Part shown: piece after piece, positions 16,391 to 23,361 of the stretch
Numbering within the stretch: position 1 is the first letter of the stretch
Layout: every line of letters starts with the position of its first letter
NCBI GenBank assembly: GCA_009704985.1
Contig: WLDE01000010.1
Coordinates: forward strand, 1-42,655
Source of the DNA: Actinomycetota bacterium
GTDB lineage: Bacteria; Actinomycetota; Acidimicrobiia; Acidimicrobiales; Ilumatobacteraceae
Direction: 5' to 3'
DNA: 42,655 nucleotides
Position numbers and translations under genes: made by a program
Notes under the pieces: model-generated
Database searches by the model: none
What the model was told of the DNA's origin: nothing
What the model saw: the letters and a program-made list of their open reading frames with translations, nothing else

Positions 16391-17236
16391 GTGGCGTCGG
16401 AGCGGATTCGGAAGGGTGACCCGTCGATCGACGACGTCCTCGCGGCCCTCCGCCGCGCCGCCGAACGCGACGGCGTGGAGGACGTCGACGCCGTCGTCGC
16501 CCAGTTCGCGACCTTCGTCCGCGCCCAGGCGCCGCACCTCGCCTCGGCACCGCGGCGCCACAGCTCCGGCAGTCGGTCGGGGGGCGGGGCGCGGACGCTC
16601 GCGCTCCTCGGCAGCGCCGCAGTGATCGCCGGGCTGGTCGCCGGCGTCGCCACGGGCAGGATCGCCAATCCGCTGCGGTCCACCACGTCCGCGACCGCGG
16701 ACGCCTCCGACGGCACGTCCGACGACGCCCCGCTCCCGGTCGGCGTCACCCCGAACCTCGGGCAGGGCGGCGGCACCGCAGGTTCCGGTGCGACGGGTGT
16801 CCCCGCGCCGGGCGGTGCCGGTGACGGCGGAGCCGTCGACCCCCTTCAGTCCGGCGGCGAGACCCTGATCGAGATCGGCGCCGACGACGTGGTGGACTCG
16901 CCGGTCGCAGCGATGACGTTCAGCGACCCCGACGCCGTGGTGCTCGACCAGGCATCGGCCGGCCCCACCGACACCTCGCCGGTCTCGCCGGTCTCGCCGG
17001 CCGCGCCGGCGATGACCTCCCCGGCGGTGACGTCCCCGGGCGACACGACCGCGCCCGCCACCACGACCACCACGACCACCACGACCACCACGGTGCCCAG
17101 CCCCACGACGACGGCGCCCCTGCAGGAGTCGCCCGCCGCCCCCCTCGCCGACCCGCCGGCAGGACCCCCTGCAGCCCCTGCAGCCCCTGCGGCCCCTGCA
17201 GCCCCGGACGATGGCACGGGAGGAGACCCGGCATGA
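16391..17236 (+). CDS. Single-pass membrane-anchored protein with low-complexity exterior
   Basis: 281 aa. The cytosolic N-terminus (about 1-65) is predicted helical (IDDVLAALRRAAERDGVEDVDAVVAQF). One TM helix (ARTLALLGSAAVIAGLVAGVA, about 67-87) follows. The rest is Ser/Thr/Pro/Ala/Gly rich with a run of 11 Thr codons and PAA repeats, typical of an unstructured, possibly glycosylated surface spacer. No catalytic domain was recognised. Start GTG 16391 is uncertain because neither a clear ribosome site nor a leaderless box precedes it. Its TGA lies upstream of the methionine aminopeptidase promoter box at 17370. Confidence 0.6.
   Translation: MASERIRKGDPSIDDVLAALRRAAERDGVEDVDAVVAQFATFVRAQAPHLASAPRRHSSGSRSGGGARTLALLGSAAVIAGLVAGVATGRIANPLRSTTSATADASDGTSDDAPLPVGVTPNLGQGGGTAGSGATGVPAPGGAGDGGAVDPLQSGGETLIEIGADDVVDSPVAAMTFSDPDAVVLDQASAGPTDTSPVSPVSPAAPAMTSPAVTSPGDTTAPATTTTTTTTTTTVPSPTTTAPLQESPAAPLADPPAGPPAAPAAPAAPAAPDDGTGGDPA
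16976..17002. repeat. 9-bp tandem repeat, 3 copies, in-frame (SPV)
   Basis: TCGCCGGTC units at 16976 and 16985 and a variant at 16994, encoding SPVSPVSPA in the low-complexity exterior of the anchored protein. Confidence 0.8.
17172..17205. repeat. 9-bp tandem repeat, 3.8 copies, in-frame (PAA)
   Basis: CAGCCCCTG units at 17172, 17181 and 17190 (one base changed), and a partial at 17199, encoding the C-terminal PAAPAAPAAP tract. Confidence 0.9.
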
Positions 17237-17369
17237 CCGACACCACGCTCCGCCTCTCGACCGGCGACGTCATCGGCACCACACGCAGCAGTCGCCTGTT
17301 CCGCACCCGCGTGCCCCGACCGGCGGGCACGGTCCGACTCGGGCCGGAGCGAACCGGCGCCGCCAGAAC

Positions 17370-17375
17370 TAACCT
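17370..17375 (+). promoter_or_regulatory. -10 box (TAACCT) for a leaderless mRNA
   Basis: TAACCT ends 7 nt before GTG 17383. It sets the aminopeptidase start 150 nt inside a longer open frame that begins at 17233. Confidence 0.65.
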
Positions 17376-17382
17376 CTCCCCC

Positions 17383-18366
17383 GTGCTCCAGCATGCCCAG
17401 CCCCCCGCCGTGCTGCCCCAGGCGAACGAACCGTGCTGGTGCGGCAGCGGCCGCAAGTACAAGCGCTGCCACAAGCCCCTCGAGGGCCGTGTGCTCCAGG
17501 GTGTCGTGTCGCCGCGGCTCGAGGTGCCCGCCCACATCGAGCGCCCGCCGTACGCCGACACCGGCATCGTGCAGCGCTGGGCCGAACCGCGCGTCAAGTC
17601 GCCCGAGGTGATCGAGCGGATGCGCCACGCCGGTCACACGGCCGCCGCGGTGCTGCGCCTCGCCGGCGAGTTCGTCCGGCCCGGCATCACCACCGACGAG
17701 ATCGACCGCTACGTCCACCAGCTCTGCATCGACCGCGGCGCCTACCCGAGTCCGCTCAACTACAACGGCTTCCCGAAGAGCGTGTGCACCAGCGCGAACG
17801 AGGTCATCTGCCACGGCATCCCGGACTCACGGGTGCTGCAGGACGGCGACATCCTCAACATCGACGTCACCTGTTACGTCGGCGGCGTCCACGGCGACAC
17901 CAACGCCACGTTCTTCGTCGGCGACGTCGACCCCGCCAGCCGTCACCTCGTGCAGGTCACCGAGGAGTGCACCTGGTACGGCATCGAGGCCGTCGTGCCG
18001 GGCCGCCCGCTCAGCGACATCGGCCGGGCGATCGAGTCGCACGCCAAGAAGCACCGCTACGGCGTCGTGAAGGCCTTCATCGGCCACGGCATCGGCGAGC
18101 AGTTCCACACCGACATCCAGGTGCTGCACTACTACGACCAGCGGGCGAACATGATCATGCGGCCCGGCATGACCTTCACGATCGAACCGATGATCACGAT
18201 GGGCACCTGGCAGCACAAGATGGTGTTCGACGACGACTGGACCGCGGTCACCGCCGACGGCAAGCGCACCGCCCAGTTCGAGCACACCTGCCTCGTGACC
18301 GACGACGGCGTCGAGGTGCTCACCGCGTCGGGCGGCGCCAGCCCGAGCGCCCCCTGGCGCCGCTGA
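17383..18366 (+). CDS. map: Type I methionine aminopeptidase with N-terminal SEC-C zinc motif
   Basis: 327 aa. The N-terminal SEC-C motif (PCWCGSGRKYKRCH, about residues 17-30) binds zinc and is typical of actinobacterial MetAPs. The pita-bread catalytic domain follows with metal ligands Asp in NIDVTCY, Asp in VHGDTNA, His in IGHGIGEQFH, Glu in IEPMI and Glu in FEHTC. It removes the initiator Met from nascent proteins in the cytosol. Start GTG 17383 is chosen because of TAACCT 7 nt upstream and because the SEC-C motif then begins near the N-terminus; the 50-residue extension in the longer frame is Arg/Thr-rich and unlike the family. In a genome with many leaderless mRNAs its own start is also leaderless. 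Confidence 0.93.
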   Translation: MLQHAQPPAVLPQANEPCWCGSGRKYKRCHKPLEGRVLQGVVSPRLEVPAHIERPPYADTGIVQRWAEPRVKSPEVIERMRHAGHTAAAVLRLAGEFVRPGITTDEIDRYVHQLCIDRGAYPSPLNYNGFPKSVCTSANEVICHGIPDSRVLQDGDILNIDVTCYVGGVHGDTNATFFVGDVDPASRHLVQVTEECTWYGIEAVVPGRPLSDIGRAIESHAKKHRYGVVKAFIGHGIGEQFHTDIQVLHYYDQRANMIMRPGMTFTIEPMITMGTWQHKMVFDDDWTAVTADGKRTAQFEHTCLVTDDGVEVLTASGGASPSAPWRR

Positions 18367-18379
18367 CCCGGATCGGGTC
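18365..18379. terminator. Terminator-like hairpin after map
   Basis: GACCCG (18365-18370), loop GAT, CGGGTC (18374-18379), beginning inside the TGA stop. It is followed by a second small palindrome (GCGAC/GTCGC) before the convergent cytidylyltransferase gene. It could serve both strands. Confidence 0.5.
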
Positions 18380-18423
18380 GGCGCGACGGCGGTCGCCGCA
18401 TCAGCGCGACGTCGGCAGTCGCG

Positions 18424-18873
18424 TCAGAGCGACTTCAGCAGCCGCGTGAGGGTCTCGCGCAGGACCGTCGACGAGGTGTGCGGCGTGTACGGGAAGTAGT
18501 GCACCGTCGCACCCACCTCGGCCATCTCGACCTCGAGCTGGTGACCCTTCTCGGTGTCCTTCCAGTCGTCGCCCTTGAAGATCACGTCGAAGCGGTGCTC
18601 GCGCCACACCACCCGCTTGTCGCGTGAGGTGTCGGTGACCGCAGCGTCGACGTAGGTGATCGCACGCACGATCTCCAACCGCTCCTCGAACGGCACGATC
18701 GGCCGGTACCCCTTCATGCGCTCCACCGCGTCGTCCACCACAACCCCCGCAATGAGGTGGTCGCAATGCTCCCGCGCGCGCCGGAGAATGTTCAGGTGCC
18801 CGATGTGGAAGAGATCGAACACACCCGGCACGTAGCCGACGACAGGGCGGCTCGGAGCAGCGGGCTGGGTCAT
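18424..18873 (-). CDS. Cytidylyltransferase-like nucleotidyltransferase (TagD family)
   Basis: 149 aa. VGYVPGVFDLFHIGHLNILRRA contains the HxGH nucleotide-binding motif, shown here in pieces as GVFDLFHIGH at about residues 17-26. RYKGYRP-like MKGYRPIVPFEER and FKGDDWKDTEKG follow, with the conserved RxxG/ISTT-type tail replaced by TPHTSSTVLRE. The family condenses CTP (or ATP) with an alcohol phosphate; TagD makes CDP-glycerol. Its closeness to a CDP-alcohol phosphotransferase (20540-21277) suggests that it makes that enzyme's donor (inference). ATG 18873 has AGGAGA about 7 nt upstream. The frame is open further upstream, but only through tandem repeats. Confidence 0.86.
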   Translation of the reverse strand: MTQPAAPSRPVVGYVPGVFDLFHIGHLNILRRAREHCDHLIAGVVVDDAVERMKGYRPIVPFEERLEIVRAITYVDAAVTDTSRDKRVVWREHRFDVIFKGDDWKDTEKGHQLEVEMAEVGATVHYFPYTPHTSSTVLRETLTRLLKSL

Positions 18874-18920
18874 GACGTCGATCTCCTCGAGAGGTCGAGC
18901 CGCTGAGCGGCCGGGGGACA

Positions 18921-18980
18921 CGGTGACAGGAACGGTGACAGGAACGGTGACAGGAACGGTGACAGGAACGGTGACAGGAA
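18921..18980. repeat. 12-bp tandem repeat, 5 perfect copies, 5' of the cytidylyltransferase gene
   Basis: Unit CGGTGACAGGAA at 18921, 18933, 18945, 18957 and 18969 with no mismatch. It begins 48 bp upstream of the start codon at 18873, so it probably lies in the promoter or 5' leader. Confidence 0.97.
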
Positions 18981-19008
18981 CAGGGCGGACGCGGAGTGGC
19001 CTTCGGCC

Positions 19009-19062
19009 GGTGTCGACGGTGTCGACGGTGTCGACGGTGTCGACGTCGTCGACGGTGTCGAC
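19009..19062. repeat. 9-bp tandem repeat (GGTGTCGAC), 6 copies
   Basis: Four perfect copies (19009-19044), one variant (19045-19053) and one further perfect copy (19054-19062). Each unit contains the palindrome GTCGAC, so the array is also a set of evenly spaced dyads. Confidence 0.96.
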
Positions 19063-19245
19063 CGGGATGACGAGGACCGCGGCGGTGAGGACGGCAGCCG
19101 GTGCACACCTGGCGGGAGCGGTCACCCACCGTCCGTTTCTCGACACGGCCGAAACAGACTCGCGCCACGTCGTCGTCACCCTACCGGCGTACCACGGGGC
19201 GGGCAGGGACAGTACGAGAGCATGAACGCGTCATCGCGCGCCACC

Positions 19246-19270
19246 CCACGGTGTGGTTCTCCGACCGTGG
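19246..19270. promoter_or_regulatory. Inverted repeat just upstream of a glycosyltransferase gene
   Basis: CCACGGT (19246-19252) and ACCGTGG (19264-19270), loop 11 nt, ending 10 nt before ATG 19281. It could be an operator or a 5'-leader hairpin that masks the start region. Confidence 0.4.
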
Positions 19271-19280
19271 GCGCAGTGTC

Positions 19281-20543
19281 ATGAAGATCGCGATGGTGGG
19301 CACCCGGGGTGTCCCGGCGCGCTACGGCGGCTTCGAGACGGCCGTCGAGGAGATCGGGAGCCGGCTCGTCGAGCGCGGCCACGAGGTCACCGTCTACTGC
19401 CGGCGCCCGGCGGACGGCTCGCCCGCACCTGCCGAACACCTGGGCATGCGACTCGTCCACCTGCCGGCGCTGCGCACCAAGGTGCTCGAGACGCTCACGC
19501 ACACGGCGCTGTCGTCGGCGCACGTCGCGCTGCAGCGCCGCGCCCACGACGTGGCGTTCGTCTTCAACTCGGCGAACTCCCCGTTCGTCCCCCTGTTCCG
19601 CGCGCGTCGCATCCCGGTGGCGGTCCACGTCGACGGCCTGGAGTGGCGGCGCGCCAAGTGGGGCGGAGCCGGACGCAACTACTACCGCATGGCCGAGAGC
19701 CTCGCCGTACGCTGGGGCGACGCGCTGATCGCCGACGCCGAGGGCATCTCCGACTACTACCGCGACGAGTTCGGTGCGTCCACCACCGGCATCTCCTACG
19801 GCGCCCCCGTGCTGCGCGACCTGCCGACCGACCGACTGCACCAGCTCGACCTCGAGCCCGGCGGGTTCCACGTCGTCGTCGCCCGGTTCGAGCCCGAGAA
19901 CCACGTCGACCTCGTCGTGCGCGCGGTGCGCGCCAGCAACGCCCTGCTCCCCGTCGTGGTCGTCGGCTCGGCCCCCTATGCCGACGCCTACACGAACGCG
20001 ATCCGCGAGGTCGCCGACAGCGACGCCCGCATCCGCCTCGTCGGCGCCGTCTGGGACCAGGACCTGCTCAACCAGCTCTACGCCCACGCTGCGTCGTACA
20101 TCCACGGCCACAGCATCGGCGGCACCAACCCGTCGCTCCTGCGGGCGATGGGCGCCGGCGCCGCCGTCGTCGCCCTCGACGTGCGCTTCAACCGCCAGGT
20201 CCTCGGACCGGCCGGCATGTTCTTCTCCGACGAGGAGTCGCTCGGGAACGCGTTGGTCACCGTCGAACGGCACCCCGACCTCAGCCGCCGGCTCGGCCAG
20301 GCCCTGCAGCAGCGCGCCGCCACCGAGTACCGCTGGGACGACGTCACCACCGGCTACGAGCAGCTCGCCGAGCGGCTCGCCGCCGGGGACACGCGTCGCA
20401 AGGAGACCTCCGGCAAGCGCCGCAACGCCGACCAGTGGGGCTACGAGCGGGTGCTGGCTCCGATCGGCGGCAGCGGTTCGGACGGCGAGCTTCCCGACCT
20501 CGTCAGCACCGGCACACCCTGGCAGGGCGAACTCGCCTCGTGA
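19281..20543 (+). CDS. Glycosyltransferase with DUF1972-type N-terminus (rhamnosyltransferase-like)
   Basis: 420 aa GT-B enzyme. MKIAMVGTRGVPARYGGFET is the hallmark of the DUF1972/Cps2F-like group. VHVDGLEWRRAKWGG, then GISYGAP and VVARFEPENHVD mark the linker to the donor domain. The C-terminal half has YIHGHSIGGTNPSLLRAMGAG, the sugar-nucleotide motif of this group. Related enzymes add rhamnose or other sugars during capsule synthesis. ATG 19281 is chosen because the conserved MKIAMVGTRG starts there. The C-terminus extends about 50 residues past the domain with a basic linker. The stop overlaps the next gene's GTG (GTGA), so the two are coupled. Confidence 0.88.
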   Translation: MKIAMVGTRGVPARYGGFETAVEEIGSRLVERGHEVTVYCRRPADGSPAPAEHLGMRLVHLPALRTKVLETLTHTALSSAHVALQRRAHDVAFVFNSANSPFVPLFRARRIPVAVHVDGLEWRRAKWGGAGRNYYRMAESLAVRWGDALIADAEGISDYYRDEFGASTTGISYGAPVLRDLPTDRLHQLDLEPGGFHVVVARFEPENHVDLVVRAVRASNALLPVVVVGSAPYADAYTNAIREVADSDARIRLVGAVWDQDLLNQLYAHAASYIHGHSIGGTNPSLLRAMGAGAAVVALDVRFNRQVLGPAGMFFSDEESLGNALVTVERHPDLSRRLGQALQQRAATEYRWDDVTTGYEQLAERLAAGDTRRKETSGKRRNADQWGYERVLAPIGGSGSDGELPDLVSTGTPWQGELAS

Positions 20544-21277
20544 GCGGGGTCGACGCGGGCGGCGTCACCTTCCGCTCCTCCCTCGTCGCACTCCAGCGGG
20601 CACAGAAGACCTCGAAGGGCGCGCCGGCGTACTCGCGACTGGTCAATCGGCCCTTCGGTCGCGTGCTCGCCGCCGCCGCACACGTGCTGCGGGCGACCCC
20701 CAACCAGGTCACTGCGCTCAGCGCGGTCTGCACCTTCTCGGCGATCGCGCTGATCGCGCTCGCGAGGTCCACCCCGCTGGTGTCGATCGCCGTCGCGGTC
20801 CTCCTCGTGGTCGGCTACGCGCTCGACGCCGCCGACGGGCAGCTCGCCCGTCTGCGCGGTGGCGGCAGCGTGGCCGGCGAGTGGCTCGACCACGTCGTCG
20901 ACGCGATCAAGATCGCCTGCCTGCACACCGCGGTGCTCGTGAACTGGTACCGCTTCGAGGACGCCTCCGACGCCCGACTCCTCATCCCGCTGGGCTTCCA
21001 GGTGGTCGCCACGATCACGTTCTTCACGATCATCCTGAACGACCAGATCCGGCGCGCCCACCGCGGCACCACCACCATGATCCTGCAGGGCGACGGCTCG
21101 TCGTCCACGCTCTACTCGCTCGCCGTCGTCCCCACCGACTACGGCCTGCTGTGCGTGTCGTTCGCCCTCATGTCGTGGTCGGGCCACGTGTGGGTGTACG
21201 GCCTGCTGCTCGCCGCCAACGGCGGATTCCTGGTGCTCGCCCTCGCGAGGTGGTACCGGGAGATGCGGCGCTACTGA
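20540..21277 (+). CDS. CDP-alcohol phosphatidyltransferase family protein
   Basis: 245 aa membrane enzyme with about five to six TM helices. It carries the complete signature DxxDGxxARx8GxxxDxxxD, visible as DAADGQLAR, then GEWLDHVVD, around residues 94-120. The family swaps the CMP of a CDP-alcohol for an acceptor hydroxyl, making phospholipid headgroups or phosphodiester-linked glycans. The GTG start overlaps the glycosyltransferase stop. With the TagD-like enzyme encoded divergently, a CDP-polyol or similar donor for glycan or lipid decoration is a reasonable inference. The 3' end overlaps the convergent gene by 7 bp. Confidence 0.9.
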   Translation: MSGVDAGGVTFRSSLVALQRAQKTSKGAPAYSRLVNRPFGRVLAAAAHVLRATPNQVTALSAVCTFSAIALIALARSTPLVSIAVAVLLVVGYALDAADGQLARLRGGGSVAGEWLDHVVDAIKIACLHTAVLVNWYRFEDASDARLLIPLGFQVVATITFFTIILNDQIRRAHRGTTTMILQGDGSSSTLYSLAVVPTDYGLLCVSFALMSWSGHVWVYGLLLAANGGFLVLALARWYREMRRY

Positions 21278-22467
21278 GCGACCGGCCGGTCGCGCACCCG
21301 ATCGAGTTCGGCCCGGACGAGCTCGAGGATGCGAGCCCGGAACACCTCCGGCGTGTAGCGAGCGAGGTAGGTCTCCCGCGCATGGCGACCCGCCTCGGCC
21401 AGGCGCTCCGGCGTCAGGTCGCACAGCAGCGTCGCGAGCGCCTCGGCGTCGCCGGACGGGAACAACCAGCCGTCGTGGCCGTCGGTCACGACGTCGAGCG
21501 GACCGCCGGCCGCGCTCGCGATCACCGGCCGTGCCTGACGGAAGGCCTCCAGCAGCACGAGACCGAACGGCTCGGGTTCGTCGGAGGGCAGCACGAGCGC
21601 ATCGGCCCCCGCGACGTACGGTGCGATGTCGGGCACCTCGCCCACGATGTCGACCGACGACGGACGCTCGAGCGCCGCGGCCAGCACCGGCACGTCGACA
21701 CGCGCACCCGACGGCGGCGGACCGCCGAGCACCACCAACCGCCCCGGACACCCGGCACGGCCCCAGGCGTCGAGCAGGGTGCGATGGCCCTTCCACGCGT
21801 TCCACCGGCTGGCGACCACGAAGGTCGCCCCGGGCGAGGTCGTGCGGCGCGGGCCCGCACCGTCACCGGGCTGCGACTCGGGGTGCGGCACGGGGTGCGG
21901 CTCGGGGTGCGGCACGCAGTTGTCGACCACCACCGACGCCGGCGAGCTCAGCGCCGCCGCACGGTCGACGGCCGGCGAGATCGTGATCCGCAGCGTCGTG
22001 AACCGGGCGAGCGCGCGCAGCATCCGTGCGTCCGACCCCGACCACATCTCCTGCACGTGCAGCGCCACGGCACGGATCCCCGAGCTGCGCGCCACGGGAG
22101 CGGCGAGCAGGCAGGCGCTCGTCATGCAGTACACGAGATCCGCACGCGACGACCGCAGCGCGTGGCGCAGCCCCCACGATCGACGGGCCAGAACGAGCAC
22201 CCCGCGCGGGGTGAGGTTGGCGCGCCGGATGATCGGCAGCGAGCGGTGCTCGAACGCGACCCCCTGGCGAGCGAGCTCGTGACACAGCGGCGTGGGTCCG
22301 TGCACGATGTCGTCGGGCAACCACACCATCACGTCGACGCCGCCGTCGGCGAGCGCCGCCACCACCTGCAGCAGGATCCGGTCCGCGCCGTACATCTCGT
22401 CCGACGAGTGGACGACCACCACGCGCTGCGCACCGCCGGCGGGGCGCGCCCCGCGGTGGTCGCTCAT
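21271..22467 (-). CDS. Glycosyltransferase family 4 protein
   Basis: 398 aa GT-B enzyme. The N-terminus VVVVHSSDEMYGADRILLQV is typical of capsular family-1/4 transferases. The donor domain has FVVASRWNAWKGHRTLL, VDIVGEVPDIAPYVAGA and the E-x7-E motif EPEPFGLVLLEAFRQARP. A 12-bp repeat adds a His-Pro-Glu-rich PHPEPHPVPHPE insert at the inter-domain linker (about residue 195). ATG 22467 overlaps the stop of the upstream anchored protein (ATGA). It is the last gene of the export operon that starts at 27459, and it is convergent with the CDP-alcohol transferase. Confidence 0.87.
   Translation of the reverse strand: MSDHRGARPAGGAQRVVVVHSSDEMYGADRILLQVVAALADGGVDVMVWLPDDIVHGPTPLCHELARQGVAFEHRSLPIIRRANLTPRGVLVLARRSWGLRHALRSSRADLVYCMTSACLLAAPVARSSGIRAVALHVQEMWSGSDARMLRALARFTTLRITISPAVDRAAALSSPASVVVDNCVPHPEPHPVPHPESQPGDGAGPRRTTSPGATFVVASRWNAWKGHRTLLDAWGRAGCPGRLVVLGGPPPSGARVDVPVLAAALERPSSVDIVGEVPDIAPYVAGADALVLPSDEPEPFGLVLLEAFRQARPVIASAAGGPLDVVTDGHDGWLFPSGDAEALATLLCDLTPERLAEAGRHARETYLARYTPEVFRARILELVRAELDRVRDRPVAQ
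21880..21915. repeat. 12-bp tandem repeat, 3 copies, in-frame (PHPE/PHPV)
   Basis: GGGGTGCGGCAC-type units at 21880, 21892 (one base changed) and 21904, inside the inter-domain linker of the glycosyltransferase. Confidence 0.9.
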
Positions 22468-23291
22468 GTCGCCGGGCGCGGCGCCGGGCCCTCGAAGACC
22501 ACCGGCGGCACCGCCGCCACGTAGCTCACCAGGATCGACACGAGGTCGCGCCGGTCGACCGGCACATCGAACACGTACACACCGGTGGCGGAGGCACCCG
22601 GCGCGAGCGACCCGCTGAAGCGCACCCCACCAGGCCCGCTCAGCGGCGGCGCCGGCACCTGATCGGTGCCCGACCGGAGATCCACCACCACCGTCTCGAG
22701 CAGCACCGGTGCCGTCCCGCCGTTCGTCGCGACGATCGTCACGCGCACGGACGGCGCGGCGATCTCGCCCGGCCCGTTCGCCTCGCCGTCGACCGGCTCG
22801 AGCGACTCGATGCGGAACGACATGCCGGTCGAGGTCTCGGCGATGTCGTCGATCGACACCGCAGGGGCGGGCACCACCGTGTCGACCACGACGGTGTCGA
22901 GCGTGCCGGTCACCACCGGCACCGTGACCGCCGGATCGAGCGGCGCCACCGTGACGGGCGCGGTCGAGGCGGGGACCTCCCCACCCGGCCCCGTCGGGTC
23001 CGTCGTGCCGTCCGTCGTGGCGTCCACCGATCCCGGCACGGTCTCCGCCGCCGAGGGGTCCGTCACCGTGCCGCTCGTCGCGAGCGACGTCGCGGTCGCC
23101 GAGCCGCCGTCGCCACCGCTCGCGAGCACCAGCGCCGTCACGACACCGATCACCGCCACCGACGCGATTCCGGCGAACCACCAGCGGCGCTGCACGTCGC
23201 GTCGCGCGTCCGCCGGCGCACCCGCCGGTCGGTCGATCCCGTCCACACCGTCCCTGCCGTCCGCTCCGTCCCTGCCGTCCACGTCCCTCAC
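22464..23291 (-). CDS. Membrane-anchored protein with DUF4352-like Ig domain
   Basis: 275 aa. Short Asp/Gly-rich N-terminus (DGRDGADGRDGVDG), one TM helix (WWFAGIASVAVIGVVTALVL, about 37-56), a Ser/Thr/Pro linker and a beta-rich domain (about 155-270). That domain runs MSFRIESLEPVDGE, VRVTIVATNGGTAPVLLE and GASATGVYVFDVPVD, resembling DUF4352 extracellular immunoglobulin-like folds. Start GTG 23291 is approximate; other GTGs follow within a few codons. It is encoded 70 nt after the flippase and overlaps the glycosyltransferase start, which suggests a structural or accessory role at the cell surface in the same pathway (inference). Confidence 0.68.
   Translation of the reverse strand: MRDVDGRDGADGRDGVDGIDRPAGAPADARRDVQRRWWFAGIASVAVIGVVTALVLASGGDGGSATATSLATSGTVTDPSAAETVPGSVDATTDGTTDPTGPGGEVPASTAPVTVAPLDPAVTVPVVTGTLDTVVVDTVVPAPAVSIDDIAETSTGMSFRIESLEPVDGEANGPGEIAAPSVRVTIVATNGGTAPVLLETVVVDLRSGTDQVPAPPLSGPGGVRFSGSLAPGASATGVYVFDVPVDRRDLVSILVSYVAAVPPVVFEGPAPRPAT
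23248..23283. repeat. 18-bp tandem repeat, 2 copies, in-frame (DGRDGA/DGRDGV)
   Basis: CCGTCCCTGCCGTCC at 23248 and again at 23266, encoding the N-terminal Asp-Gly-Arg tract of the anchored protein. Confidence 0.85.
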
Positions 23292-23361
23292 GCTCCCTGA
23301 TCCCGCGTCTCGTGCGGTCCGTCGGACCGTCCCTCGTCCCGTCGCTCGCGCCGCACGCCGT

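Larger units (their letters stand above)
18874..19280. other. Divergent intergenic region, 407 bp, dominated by tandem repeats
   Basis: Lies between the start codons of the cytidylyltransferase and the glycosyltransferase. It contains a 12-bp x5 array, a 9-bp x6 array and, close to the + gene, an inverted repeat at 19246-19270. All frames are open through the arrays because both unit lengths are multiples of three, so open frames here are weak evidence of coding. Confidence 0.7.

Noticed and set aside
17059..17094. Thr-codon run as a simple repeat of special interest
   Set aside because: It is a normal Thr-rich surface spacer within a low-complexity protein, with no sign of function beyond length.
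17233..17382. N-terminal extension of methionine aminopeptidase
   Set aside because: The added residues have no homology to MetAPs and overlap the upstream gene's end; TAACCT at 17370 points to GTG 17383.
18921..19062. CRISPR-like array
   Set aside because: The units are directly adjacent with no unique spacers and are far too short; no cas genes are present.
18872..19225. Frames reading through the repeats as (TVTG)n or (PVTV)n proteins, including an N-terminal extension of the cytidylyltransferase
   Set aside because: Both arrays have unit lengths divisible by three, so every frame stays open; the HxGH domain starts cleanly after ATG 18873, which has its own ribosome site.
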